Assembly: GCA_016700075.1 (NCBI GenBank)
Contig: CP065000.1
Span: 3,329,546-3,393,545, forward strand
Direction: 5' to 3'
Origin: Acidobacteriota bacterium
GTDB taxonomy: Bacteria; Acidobacteriota; Blastocatellia; Pyrinomonadales; Pyrinomonadaceae
DNA: 64,000 nt
The translations under genes and the position numbers were made by a program. The notes below the pieces were generated by a model that saw only the letters and a list, made by a program, of their open reading frames with translations, was not told where the DNA came from and searched no databases. Positions 43,948-52,269 of the stretch are shown piece after piece. Positions within the stretch are counted from its first letter, which is position 1, and every line of letters begins with the position of its first letter.

Positions 43948-46200
43948 TACGACGATAACGGAAACATTACCAGGACAACAGACTCCAAGGGAGAATACAT
44001 TGATGGTTCGTATGACAATCTCAATCGCCTGAAGGTTCGCGACTATTCGGACGCCGTTACTCCTGACGTTAGCTTCTTTTACGATGGGAAAGGCCTCGGT
44101 GCTGAGCCTGCCCGATCCAAAGGGAAAACCACCAAAGTTGCAAGCACCGTCTCGGAGACTCGTTACACCTTTTTCGATGAACTGGGACGCCTCAAGAACC
44201 ATCAGCAGATCACCGACGGTCAGACCTATTCTACCGAGTACGAATACAACCTGTCGGGCGGCCTTGTTTCGGAAATCTACCCTTCCGGCCGGACCGTGAA
44301 CTATGAGATCAACGCAGATGGCGATCTTTCCCACGTCTGGGGCGAGAATGGGTCTGCTATCACGACCTATGCCAATGCCTTCAACTACAACGTAAACGGA
44401 GCGGTGGAAAAGCTGCGACTCGGCAATGGCAAATGGGAAACCGCGTCATATAACAGCCGCGGACAGATCACACAGATCGGGCTGGGTAACGGATCGAGCG
44501 ACACGAGTCTTCTCAAACTAGAGTACTCGTATAATACGACCGGACAGATCAACAATAACGGCAGCCTGCGGGAACAGAAGATCACGGTCCCCAGTGCGGG
44601 CGGTGCTTCCGGCTTCACGGCCACACAGACCTACACTTACGACGACCTCAATCGGTTGCAAGTCGCGGAAGAAAAGGTTGCGGGCAACACGACCTGGAAG
44701 CAGACCTTCGTGATCGACCGTTACGGCAATCGCGAGTTCGACGCGGCAAACACGACAACTCTGGGCAGCTGCACGCAGGCGGTTTGCAACCCTGATATCA
44801 ATACTGCGAACAATAGGTTCTCTTCAGGCCAGGGCTATTCGTACGATCAAAACGGCAATGTTACGCAGGACGCCGAGGGCAAGCGGTTTGCATATGATGC
44901 GGAGAACCATCAGAAGGAGTTCTTCAGTGCGAGCAACCCCGGCACGACCCCGGACGCGACTTATTCGTACGACGGTGACGGCCGCAGAATAAAGAAGGTT
45001 ACGGCCGCGGAGACGACCGTGTTCGTCTACAACGCGAGTGGGCAACTTGTGGCGGAGTACTCGACTCAAATCAGTCAGACGCCGCAGGTTAGCTATTTGA
45101 CAACCGATCATCTCGGGAGCCCGAGAGTCGTTTCCGATCATCTGGGAGCAGTTAAGGACAGGAAGGACTATTCGGCATTCGGCGAGGAAACGATATCAGC
45201 CCAACGGCAGAGCGCCTTGGGCTACACCGCTGCCGGTGACGAGCTTCGGAAAGGCTACACCGGCTACGAGAAAGATAATGAAAGCGGACTCGACTTCGCT
45301 CAGGCGAGGTATTACAACTCGACGCATGGGCGCTACACCAGCATCGACCCGCTGACGGCGAGTGCGAGCATCCGAAACCCCCAGACGTTCAACCGCTACA
45401 GCTACGTCCTGAACTCTCCGTACAAATATACGGACCCCCTCGGTTTGCTTCCGATGGGATGGAGAGACAGCACCGGAGGATGCGGGGCAGAATACTCTTC
45501 GTGCTCGGACAATTGGGGTTCCAGCACTTGGGATGATGAGGATGTGCCGGAGCAGGAGGAAACCGAGGAGGGCGTGGCCGAAGATCAGCAAACCGAGGGC
45601 GGCGATCAACAGCAAGCTGAGGAATCTACGCCACCTCCGACACCTTCGGCGGAACAGAATGCGGAGTCTCCGCAAGCCGCGAGCGATCCGACGCAAACGA
45701 AAGGTTGGTATCTCGACTATGTTGCTACTGGTCAAACCGTACCAGACCCGGAAGGAGGCGAAGCTCGCATTGAGAGGTATGATTTCAAGGTCTACCGTGA
45801 TGGCAAGTTGATTGAGAGTGATGACGTCAAAATAGGGGAATCAGTAACACATGACAAAGCAACCATTGAAGTAAAAAATGATGATGGTACGACGTCAACG
45901 AAAGAGGTGGATGTCAATGGGCCTGGAATCTATAACCTACCTCACAAACAAAACTCCGAATTAATAACTCCCACAACGGTTGTTAACGGTAAGAAAAAAG
46001 TCGCTGGAGATGCTCAAGGTTTATCAGGGGTGAAAGGCGCAAAAGCTACCAGATTTCGAGAGGTTAATTTTCAGGACACAGATAAAGTTACGTTTACTCT
46101 CTACTACAAAGGCAAAGAGGTGGGCAGTCGCACAATCACATCCACTGCATCGATGACCAGTGTGACTGTGGATAAGGGTAAATTTGTTCCAAAGAAATAG
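43654..46200 (+). CDS. RHS protein, C-terminal half 3, intact, with element-derived N-terminus
   Basis: 848 codons. Codons 1-98 come from the IS110 end; RHS sequence begins at 43948 (YDDNGNITRTTDSKG) and runs through YD repeats (YTFFDELGRL, YEYNLSGGLVSEIYPSGRTV, YDDLNRLQVAE, YDQNGNVTQDAEGKRF) to the full RHS core ending YKYTDPLGL near codon 604. The polar linker is shared with copy 1 up to PSAEQNAE, after which the tip (about 675-848) is unique. RHS shells enclose and export a C-terminal effector. The gene lacks its own N-terminal half, so it may be silent or a donor of cassettes. Confidence 0.7.
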   Translation: MGDLSLYSSENRTILDPSGRVRLGLSFTTAGSSHPRWPIREVEKTRSDTRPHGLPVGSGTGVAAHPVAQLTEQVIPTCSLTQHPHRSHPPRTHSFHTIYDDNGNITRTTDSKGEYIDGSYDNLNRLKVRDYSDAVTPDVSFFYDGKGLGAEPARSKGKTTKVASTVSETRYTFFDELGRLKNHQQITDGQTYSTEYEYNLSGGLVSEIYPSGRTVNYEINADGDLSHVWGENGSAITTYANAFNYNVNGAVEKLRLGNGKWETASYNSRGQITQIGLGNGSSDTSLLKLEYSYNTTGQINNNGSLREQKITVPSAGGASGFTATQTYTYDDLNRLQVAEEKVAGNTTWKQTFVIDRYGNREFDAANTTTLGSCTQAVCNPDINTANNRFSSGQGYSYDQNGNVTQDAEGKRFAYDAENHQKEFFSASNPGTTPDATYSYDGDGRRIKKVTAAETTVFVYNASGQLVAEYSTQISQTPQVSYLTTDHLGSPRVVSDHLGAVKDRKDYSAFGEETISAQRQSALGYTAAGDELRKGYTGYEKDNESGLDFAQARYYNSTHGRYTSIDPLTASASIRNPQTFNRYSYVLNSPYKYTDPLGLLPMGWRDSTGGCGAEYSSCSDNWGSSTWDDEDVPEQEETEEGVAEDQQTEGGDQQQAEESTPPPTPSAEQNAESPQAASDPTQTKGWYLDYVATGQTVPDPEGGEARIERYDFKVYRDGKLIESDDVKIGESVTHDKATIEVKNDDGTTSTKEVDVNGPGIYNLPHKQNSELITPTTVVNGKKKVAGDAQGLSGVKGAKATRFREVNFQDTDKVTFTLYYKGKEVGSRTITSTASMTSVTVDKGKFVPKK

Positions 46201-46207
46201 GAATCCA

Positions 46208-46906
46208 ATGAAAAATATCTACACATTCATCCCGGTATTCGTTCTCGTAATCTTCTCATCCAGCTATCTAGCGTTCGCTCAGGAGCCTAACAAAAATCAT
46301 ACTCTGGATGAATTGCAGATTGAGGGAAATGCTGTTGCTGCAGAAGATGTGGACGGAATATTGGCCGCGATCTCGCGAAAATACGACGTTAAGATAGCAC
46401 TATTCTCGGATCGACCTGAAATACCTTCAGGCAAGGGGGTAATCAAGGTAGGGTCACATCTGGCATACTTCGAAGACATGCCGAAGATAACCCCTGAAAG
46501 CGGTTCTCTGCGATCCGTTCTCCAAAAATTGCTTCCACCGCGTTATGAGTGGAAATTCGAATCCAAGATCCTGTACGTCACACCCACCGCACGTATCATT
46601 CCCGAAATTGAGTTGTTTTTGTCAACGCCAGTCGTTGTTCCTGAAATAGATGCCTGCAAGAAATGTACGGTCAGCAAATCGATTTGGATAGACGACCCAA
46701 CGTCAGGGAAACCAGATTCATTTGTATCGAAGATCTTAGCTGATGCTTCAGGAGTCGAAAGTAAGGGAGCTCCGGAACGACAACGGATGATTACTGTTCG
46801 TGCTTTTCTGATAGAATTACTCGACAAAGGGAGATTTAGATACGTTAGATTGAAACGCTTTGAATCCGAAGGAAAATTAGCGATATATCTTACATTAGAA
46901 GAATAG
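46208..46906 (+). CDS. Exported protein with STN-like N-terminal segment
   Basis: A 232-residue protein with a signal peptide (KNIYTFIPVFVLVIFSSSYLAFAQ). Residues about 40-120 (VDGILAAISRKYDVKIALFS, then SGSLRSVLQKLLPPRYEWKF) resemble the secretin/TonB short N-terminal (STN) fold, where one helix precedes a 'LxxVLxxLL' segment. It starts 7 nt after RHS copy 3, so it occupies the same place as the exported protein behind copy 2. The family is not certain. Confidence 0.6.
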   Translation: MKNIYTFIPVFVLVIFSSSYLAFAQEPNKNHTLDELQIEGNAVAAEDVDGILAAISRKYDVKIALFSDRPEIPSGKGVIKVGSHLAYFEDMPKITPESGSLRSVLQKLLPPRYEWKFESKILYVTPTARIIPEIELFLSTPVVVPEIDACKKCTVSKSIWIDDPTSGKPDSFVSKILADASGVESKGAPERQRMITVRAFLIELLDKGRFRYVRLKRFESEGKLAIYLTLEE

Positions 46907-47049
46907 CTATTCGCTCTTGCATTTGTAGTCACGTATTCCAACAATCGATCGCGCCAGCGGCCAACTCACTTGCAGTTTAAGGATAACCGGGGCACAGGTA
47001 GTGGCGTTCTTAAGGTTTCTTTCTCGAATCCCCATGTAAACCTCCCCGT

Positions 47050-47418
47050 TTAGCGCCAGTTTAAAGTGGACTTTCCGGGGTTACGAGAGGACGTTGCCGA
47101 GATGCCCACACTCGAAGGTTCTCTCAAGTAATCAGGTCTTGGAGGTTGGCCTCCGAGGGCGTCATGGGGACGGCGGGCGATGTAGAAATCGAGCCACTCG
47201 GCCGTCAATCGTCTCACCTCTTCCAAACTTTCAAAGATATACATATCAAGCACCGCCTGCCGATATGTTCGGTTGAACCGTTCGATGAAACCGTTCTGCA
47301 TCGGGCGGCCGGGCTTGATGAATTCGAGTTCGACCTCGTTCGTCTCGGCCCAGTCGGCCACGGCGATCGATGTGAACTCCGGCCCGTTGTCGAATCTGAT
47401 CTTCGACGTGTCAACAAG
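47050..47418 (-). pseudogene. IS3-family transposase, C-terminal remnant
   Basis: About 120 codons of the integrase (rve) domain: IRFDNGPEFTS with the catalytic Asp, then IKPGRPMQNGFIERFNRTYR with the catalytic Glu, and WLDFYIARRPHDALGGQPP. The N-terminal half is missing; the frame meets unrelated DNA near 47420. The left end keeps an IS3-like terminus (AGCGCCAGTTTAAAGTGGAC). It separates the RHS array from the mobilization element. Confidence 0.85.
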
Positions 47419-47442
47419 CATGAAAAAATGACCCCTTAGCAA

Positions 47443-47824
47443 GCATATATTTTTGACCCCCGTGACAAAAGCACCTCATAAAGCACCTCAACTTTGGCAA
47501 GCGTTTTTGCCTTGATTGTTTTCTGGGTTGGTAAGACCGGTCGTCAATTCATTGATCCTGATGGACTTGAGTTCTTGCCGTGCGACGATATTCGTTGTCT
47601 GATTAAGGATCCCTCGCAGATAACGTCCTGTGCTTCACGTCGACAGTTCCGCAAGCCTCATCGGCGTTGCAGAACAACTTGCTTCGTCTTTCATTTATTT
47701 CACCTTAGATCAGGCCTTCCATAACGAAAAACCGAAAAACAAAGGCTGTCGGCATGCTGTGGGACCAACGGCCAACGGCGGGCGGTTCGCTTCAAATCAA
47801 CTTCTAATTCGAAGGAGAAGAAGA
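47443..47824. other. 382-bp stretch without a supported gene
   Basis: It starts with a TTTTTGACCCCC word that echoes AAAAATGACCCC at 47425-47435, perhaps debris of another insertion-sequence end, and with the direct repeat AAAGCACCTC (47467-47486). A 76-codon plus-strand frame (47494-47724) has no recognisable product. The stretch ends in AAGGAGAAGAAG, the ribosome site of the DUF2493 gene. Confidence 0.45.
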
Positions 47825-48169
47825 ATGAAATTATTGATCTGCGGGAGCAGGGGCATAAACGATCCCGGTATTGTCGAGTAAGCGGTAGCGAAAAGCGGGA
47901 TGACGCCGACGCACATAGTTTCGGGCGGAGCGCGCGGTGTCGATACCCTCGCACGACTCTATGCGCAGTCGAACGGCATCGAGTTCACGGAATCTTTGGC
48001 GGGCTGGGACAGGTATGGGAAACGTGCCGGATTTTTGCGCAATTGTGTAATGGTTGGGGCAGCAGATGCGGTCATCGCAGTATGGGATGGCGAAAGCCGA
48101 GGCACGAAGCATTCGATCGATTATGCGCGTTTACAGGGAAACAGGTCTTTGTATTTAGGGCATGAATAA
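47825..48169 (+). pseudogene. DUF2493/SLOG-type protein with in-frame stop
   Basis: Begins MKLLICGSRGINDPGIVE then TAA at 47879-47881, and continues in the same frame AVAKSGMTPTHIVSGGARGV, DTLARLYAQSNGIEFTESLA to 48169. The CGSR start and the SGGARGVDTLA nucleotide-binding loop are the DUF2493 hallmarks, related to DprA-type Rossmann folds that bind nucleotides. The TAA most likely replaced GAA (VEEAV). It has a good AAGGAG ribosome site. It is common on mobile elements. Confidence 0.75.
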
Positions 48170-48246
48170 ACAGAGCGGCGGGCACATCGCAGCCCCGGCG
48201 TGGGTTCGGAGGTATGGACATCTATTAAGAGGAGAATTACAGAAAA

Positions 48247-48657
48247 ATGGGAGCGAATATTTCGATCATAGGAAATCTCGGAAAGGCACCGGAGACGAAG
48301 ATCAGCGATAACGGAACACTGATGGCGAGTTTTTCGATAGCCTCGAACACTTTCAGGAAAACCTCGGAGGGCAAGGAGCAGAAAACCGACTGGTTCCGCG
48401 TTATCGCTTTCGGCCGGCAGGCGGAGACGCTTGCACAATACGTCAAGAAAGGTACGGGCCTTGCGGTACAGGGCAGGCTGACGTTCAATCCCTGGGTTGA
48501 CCGCGACGGTAACCCCCAGGCCGGAGCAGACATCATTCTGCAGGAGTTCCAGTTCCTCCCCAGCGGACGACGTGATGATACCGGAGATCCGGGAGCGATG
48601 TCCGAATATGTACCTAATGGCGTACAGGAGGTCGGACAGCAGGCGGCGGCTTATTGA
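48247..48657 (+). CDS. ssb: Single-stranded DNA-binding protein, copy 1
   Basis: A 136-residue OB-fold protein: MGANISIIGNLGKAPETKIS, then SIASNTFRK, TDWFRVIAFGRQAETLAQYV and GTGLAVQGRLTFNPWVDRDG. Ribosome site GAGGAG is upstream. The C-terminus ends QQAAAY rather than the usual acidic DDDIPF-type tip, so it may not recruit the host SSB partners. It is shorter than chromosomal SSB. It lies in the element's plus-strand gene group. Confidence 0.9.
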   Translation: MGANISIIGNLGKAPETKISDNGTLMASFSIASNTFRKTSEGKEQKTDWFRVIAFGRQAETLAQYVKKGTGLAVQGRLTFNPWVDRDGNPQAGADIILQEFQFLPSGRRDDTGDPGAMSEYVPNGVQEVGQQAAAY

Positions 48658-48673
48658 TCCCGCCCTTTCAACA

Positions 48674-48712
48674 GGCCCTTCACAAACGGGCCGTCGCATT
48701 CAAGCGATGCGA
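48674..48712 (+). terminator. Tandem small hairpins after ssb copy 1
   Basis: GGCCC/GGGCC (48674-48692) is followed at once by TCGCAT/ATGCGA (48694-48712). There is no U tract, so this may be a weak terminator or mRNA-end structure. Confidence 0.35.
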
Positions 48713-48757
48713 TGATCTCATCCAAATCGATGTGGCGGTCCGTCCCCTCAAGCAGCT

Positions 48758-49153
48758 ATGAATACCAGGTTCAAAGTTGAGCGTATACGGTGCATCACAC
48801 GCGAATATGTTCGTGCGAATCCTGACAAGCTATTCCTCTTCGGCGATAACCTTGAGCAACAAGGATTCGGTGGTCAGGCTGCCGCGATGCGGGGCGAACC
48901 GAATGCTGTTGGCATACCTACGAAGAAGAAACCGTCGATGGCGTCGGATGCGTTCTTCACCGACGCCGAGTTCGAACAGAACAAGGCAGCTATAGACTGT
49001 GCCTTTGCGACGATCGCCCTCACGGATTCAACCCGTGTGGTTGTTATACCCTCGGACGGTCTGGGAACCGGCCGTGCTCAGCTGCAAAAGCGAGCACCGA
49101 AGACTTTTGCATATCTCCAAAAGAGATTGGACGAGTTGGGAAGTCGGAAGTGA
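48758..49153 (+). CDS. Conserved phage/plasmid-type hypothetical protein
   Basis: A 131-residue protein with LFLFGDNLEQQGFGGQAAAM, RGEPNAVGIPTKKKPSMASD and VVVIPSDGLGTGRAQLQKRA. The GDNL...GGQA...RGEPNAxGIPTKxxP signature is one I have seen in uncharacterised phage and plasmid proteins; the glycine-rich loops suggest nucleotide or ADP-ribose binding, but no activity is known to me. The stop codon lies inside a strong hairpin. Confidence 0.65.
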   Translation: MNTRFKVERIRCITREYVRANPDKLFLFGDNLEQQGFGGQAAAMRGEPNAVGIPTKKKPSMASDAFFTDAEFEQNKAAIDCAFATIALTDSTRVVVIPSDGLGTGRAQLQKRAPKTFAYLQKRLDELGSRK

Positions 49154-49167
49154 CGATTCCGACTTCC
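49139..49167 (+). terminator. Strong hairpin overlapping the stop codon
   Basis: GGAAGTCGGAA (49139-49149) pairs perfectly with TTCCGACTTCC (49157-49167), an 11-bp stem with a 7-nt loop that contains the TGA stop of the upstream gene. No U tract follows. Confidence 0.5.
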
Positions 49168-49196
49168 TATCAGCAAGTTCTCCTATAGGGAGGCTA

Positions 49197-49266
49197 GGGA
49201 TTATCGAGCCTGAAACCGGGTGCTTTTTAATTCAGGTGCTCGGGAGGCAGCTTCCTTAAAATAACG
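49197..49266 (+). repeat. Leader element A, upstream of the DUF4326 gene
   Basis: About 70 bp similar to the leader at 49798-49872. Shared core: GGGATT-TC-AGCCTGAAAC, then GTG-TTTTTAA, then an AAAAT-ACGC end. It sits about 20 nt before the DUF4326 start codon. Confidence 0.45.
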
Positions 49267-49285
49267 CCTCTCTACAGGAGAGATC

Positions 49286-49594
49286 ATGACAGGACAACCA
49301 GCTTCGGTAGTTCACTGCAAGAAGGATCGATTCGACGTTTATATCGGACGGCCTTCGAAATGGGGCAATCCCTTCACACACATATCGGACCGCAAGACCA
49401 GGGCCGAGTTCATTGTTGGGTCGAGGGAAGAGGCTATCAAACGCTACGAGGACTATCTTTTTTCAAGCGGACTGATAGCTCACATTGAAGAACTGCGGGG
49501 AAAGGTTCTCGCGTGCTGGTGCAAACCACAATCTTGTCACGGCGACGTACTGGTACTGGTACTAAATACGCTGCGCAAAAACCGGGACCGCTAA
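49286..49594 (+). CDS. DUF4326 protein
   Basis: A 102-residue protein: SVVHCKKDRFDVYIGRPSKW, GNPF, and VLACWCKPQSCHGDVL. These are the two signature blocks of DUF4326, a small domain common on phages and plasmids with unknown function; the C-W-C...C-H cluster could bind metal. A second, divergent version of the Cys block occurs in the large protein at 56738. AGGAGAG lies upstream of the ATG. Confidence 0.85.
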   Translation: MTGQPASVVHCKKDRFDVYIGRPSKWGNPFTHISDRKTRAEFIVGSREEAIKRYEDYLFSSGLIAHIEELRGKVLACWCKPQSCHGDVLVLVLNTLRKNRDR

Positions 49595-49797
49595 AACCCC
49601 AGTTTGGCTAAATGTGTCGTCGAGAACCGCGTCAATCTTTTTTGCTGAACTCTGAAATAGAGCGGTCGGTCCAGACATAGATCGCTGACCACAGTTTTTC
49701 TTTTACCTACCTTCAATAGCCACCTTAAAGAGCTTTCCAAAAACTTCTTGGCCGAGATCCTTCCGTTCCCCTTCACATGCCTTCTCGCCCGCTTGAG

Positions 49798-49872
49798 AGG
49801 GATTTTCAAGCCTGAAACGAGTGATTTTTTAACCTGGGCAAAAGAAGCGCTGCCCAAAATCACGCGTTTCTC
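49798..49872 (+). repeat. Leader element B, a long hairpin upstream of the 558-residue gene
   Basis: GAAACG/CGTTTC, GTGATTTT/AAAATCAC and TGGGC/GCCC(A) nest into one long hairpin (49814-49870). Its 5' half matches leader A at 49197. A second small hairpin (CCGG-CTC/GAG-CCGG) lies between it and the AGGAGAGGG ribosome site. The 314-bp gap before it (49595-49797) shows no gene I can support. Confidence 0.5.
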
Positions 49873-49908
49873 CGGTTCTCGAAAAAGAGCCGGATAGGAG
49901 AGGGATAT

Positions 49909-51585
49909 ATGGCTGTACAACTCAATATCGAACAACTCAGGAACTTCGCGCCGCAAAGCCAGATACTGGCGTTCTCGCCGCAGAACACAGGCTCGCCGAT
50001 GCAGGACTGGTGTGCTCATCTCGGACAAAATCCAACGCGGCGGCGCGAGCTTGAGGAATTCGCGGTCCTGGGCGATGTGGTCGTAAGGATCGCGGACGAG
50101 CTGGAACCAGAGCCGCTCGATCGGGTGAAGATCATGTCGCTCGAATACGCGATGAAAACACTCGGCGATGAAGAGGATGCTCGTGAGTTCGTTCGCTGCG
50201 TAAAGGCGATCGCAAGCCCCGACGCGGGACAGTTCGAGTTTGCTCAGATAGCAGCGTACTACTACGGCGAGATCCGTCGGCGTGGAGCGGCGGAGGTGCT
50301 CAAGGAGATGGGACTTTTGGGCATGGAAATGACGGCCGTAACGAGCACGATTGCGGACCGTGAGATATCTGTAGAGGAGTCACGTACGGTCGAACAAAAG
50401 CTGACGGTGGCGGATCAGCGGAGGGTCCAGGAAGCGGCAAAGAACCGGAAGCTTCTTCCTGCGGGAACCCCGAATTTCGATGAGGAGTTGAAGTACGTTA
50501 TTCAACGGGTAGGACGGCAGAAGGTCAGCCGGATGATTTATGACGAGTTCGCGGCTTTCTACCTTGAAGACGGGGACAAATCGATCGAGGATCTGGACCG
50601 CGACTTCCTCACATTCGACAATCTGGAGCAGTACAATGAGAACGGGATCGTCGGATTGACGATGAACAGCGGCCAACGGTCGGTTGTTGTATTCGACCTC
50701 GAGTGCGAGATCGATGCGACTTGTCTTCCTCTCGAAGCACGATCGATCGCTTCGGAGCTCGGCCGTCTGTTTGTCGGTCATTCGCTAGGCGGTAGGGCAG
50801 TTCGAGACGCACGGGATCTGATCGCTGCTGCCGAAGCGGAGCGAAACGAATGGGCGGCGCTTCAAACAGGACAAGTGCAGATGGCGCCGCCTGCTGTGCG
50901 ATCTGACGAACATTCGACATGTCCCTTTTCAGACTGGGAGTTCGAGGAATGGCTTGGAGTAAAACTTGACGAGCTATACGGACGGCGCGTGACTCGATCT
51001 GTTCGAAGGATACGTTCGTATGGGCAGGGGCGAACCTTCGAGTACATGGTTGGGCAGGAAGTAAATCCCGATCACGAAGAGATGCATTATGTCGCATCGG
51101 TGTGCCGAACTATCTGGAACCGTCAGTACGAGGACTTTCATTTGAGAAGTCTGCGTCATCAGGCGTATCAGGATCTCTATGTTGCACTTCGCGATACCGT
51201 CGATTCGGCCGATGTGGCGGATCTCAAGAAGCAGGCATATGCGGCACTCAAGGAGCATCAGGAGCTGTCCCTAAAGGAATTCACCGCCCTGAATACCGTC
51301 GCAAAGTCCCAGGAGTCTCGCCTGCGCGATCGTATCTCTCCCTTGACGCGAAAATGGCTTCGAATGATTGAAAATGCGTCAGCGGGCAGGCTTCGATTTC
51401 TGAAGTTCTCGCTCTATAACGACTCGGAAGCAAAGGCAATGAAGCGGCAGGAAAAGCAGCGTCTCTGGGATGCGGTTCGAAGCCGTGAGGCGGAACTGAA
51501 AACCGAGGCGAACGCGCAGGTCGAGCGTGTGCAGCAGAACACGGTTCAACAGACAAGAGTGGTCAGGGTTGTTCACGCGGCCTGA
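49909..51585 (+). CDS. Large hypothetical protein of the mobile element
   Basis: A 558-residue soluble protein, mostly helical and rich in charged residues, without a signal peptide or membrane segment. Nothing in it matches a family I know. There is a FAQIAAYYYGEIRRRGAAEV helix region (about 105-125) and a Gln/Arg-rich C-terminus (ERVQQNTVQQTRVVRVV). It has a clear AGGAGAGGG ribosome site and lies between DUF4326 and the second ssb, so a DNA-processing role in the element is plausible but unproven. Confidence 0.6.
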   Translation: MAVQLNIEQLRNFAPQSQILAFSPQNTGSPMQDWCAHLGQNPTRRRELEEFAVLGDVVVRIADELEPEPLDRVKIMSLEYAMKTLGDEEDAREFVRCVKAIASPDAGQFEFAQIAAYYYGEIRRRGAAEVLKEMGLLGMEMTAVTSTIADREISVEESRTVEQKLTVADQRRVQEAAKNRKLLPAGTPNFDEELKYVIQRVGRQKVSRMIYDEFAAFYLEDGDKSIEDLDRDFLTFDNLEQYNENGIVGLTMNSGQRSVVVFDLECEIDATCLPLEARSIASELGRLFVGHSLGGRAVRDARDLIAAAEAERNEWAALQTGQVQMAPPAVRSDEHSTCPFSDWEFEEWLGVKLDELYGRRVTRSVRRIRSYGQGRTFEYMVGQEVNPDHEEMHYVASVCRTIWNRQYEDFHLRSLRHQAYQDLYVALRDTVDSADVADLKKQAYAALKEHQELSLKEFTALNTVAKSQESRLRDRISPLTRKWLRMIENASAGRLRFLKFSLYNDSEAKAMKRQEKQRLWDAVRSREAELKTEANAQVERVQQNTVQQTRVVRVVHAA

Positions 51586-51707
51586 TCGTAAGAGACAGGA
51601 ACAATTAAGCGGCAGCCGGGCCTGTGACAGCGATCATCAGTTGCGAAAAACAGATCGGGCTGTCGTTTTCAGATACGAGAAAAATAGATAAAGGAGACAG
51701 ATTTGTC

Positions 51708-52178
51708 ATGGCAGCTTCGATTTCAATTCTAGGAAACGCGGGCGGCAACGCCGAACTTCGATACTCGAATCAGGGGGCGGCGATCGCTTCGTTTTCGATG
51801 GCATCCAATTCATTCAAGAAGACCGAGCAGGGGAAAGTGCAGATCACCGAGTGGTACAACGTTACTGCATTCGGCAAGCTCGCGGAGACGATCGCCGCGA
51901 ACGTCACTAAGGGGACGCACCTGCTTGTGTTGGGAAGACTCACGTTTAAGCCCTGGATGACGAAAGACGGAGATCCACGAGCGGGTGCCGAGGTGATCCT
52001 TCAGTCGTTCGAGTTCGCGGGCGGCAATCGAAATAACGGGCCGGAGCATTACGCCGAACCGGCCGCCGAGGAGCCGCAGTATACGGGACCGATCGGCGAT
52101 CCACCAGCGGCCACGAACGGCCAGGCCGTCGTTGAAACAACCGTGGTTACGGACGAGCCCTATGTGGATCAGTTCTGA
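51708..52178 (+). CDS. ssb: Single-stranded DNA-binding protein, copy 2
   Basis: A 156-residue OB-fold protein (SISILGNAGGNAELRYSNQG, FSMASNSFKKTEQGK, ITEWYNVTAFGKLAETIAAN). The ATG at 51708 follows AAGGAGACAG; an upstream in-frame start is rejected. The tail ends DEPYVDQF, an acidic and hydrophobic tip more like a classical SSB interaction peptide than copy 1. It is only moderately similar to copy 1, so the two are old paralogues or came separately. Confidence 0.9.
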   Translation: MAASISILGNAGGNAELRYSNQGAAIASFSMASNSFKKTEQGKVQITEWYNVTAFGKLAETIAANVTKGTHLLVLGRLTFKPWMTKDGDPRAGAEVILQSFEFAGGNRNNGPEHYAEPAAEEPQYTGPIGDPPAATNGQAVVETTVVTDEPYVDQF

Positions 52179-52210
52179 TCGGGATTCTTAAGCGAATTTC
52201 GGATGGTCTC

Positions 52211-52234
52211 AGGGCATCGATCCCCCGGTGCCCT
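52211..52234 (+). terminator. Probable terminator after ssb copy 2
   Basis: AGGGCATCG (52211-52219) pairs with CGGTGCCCT (52226-52234) with one G-T pair; ATTTACTATTTT follows. Confidence 0.55.
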
Positions 52235-52269
52235 ATTTACTATTTTAGGCGATTGTTGAGGTGGAACAC

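Noticed and set aside
47494..47724. 76-codon frame between the IS3 remnant and the DUF2493 gene
   Set aside because: No recognisable domain or ribosome site; probably insertion-sequence debris.
47879..47881. Stop-codon recoding (selenocysteine or pyrrolysine) in the DUF2493 gene
   Set aside because: The codon is TAA, which is used for neither, and no insertion element is visible.
49591..50028. 145-codon minus-strand frame overlapping the leader and the 558-residue gene
   Set aside because: Its first part is antisense to a well-supported gene and the rest matches nothing.
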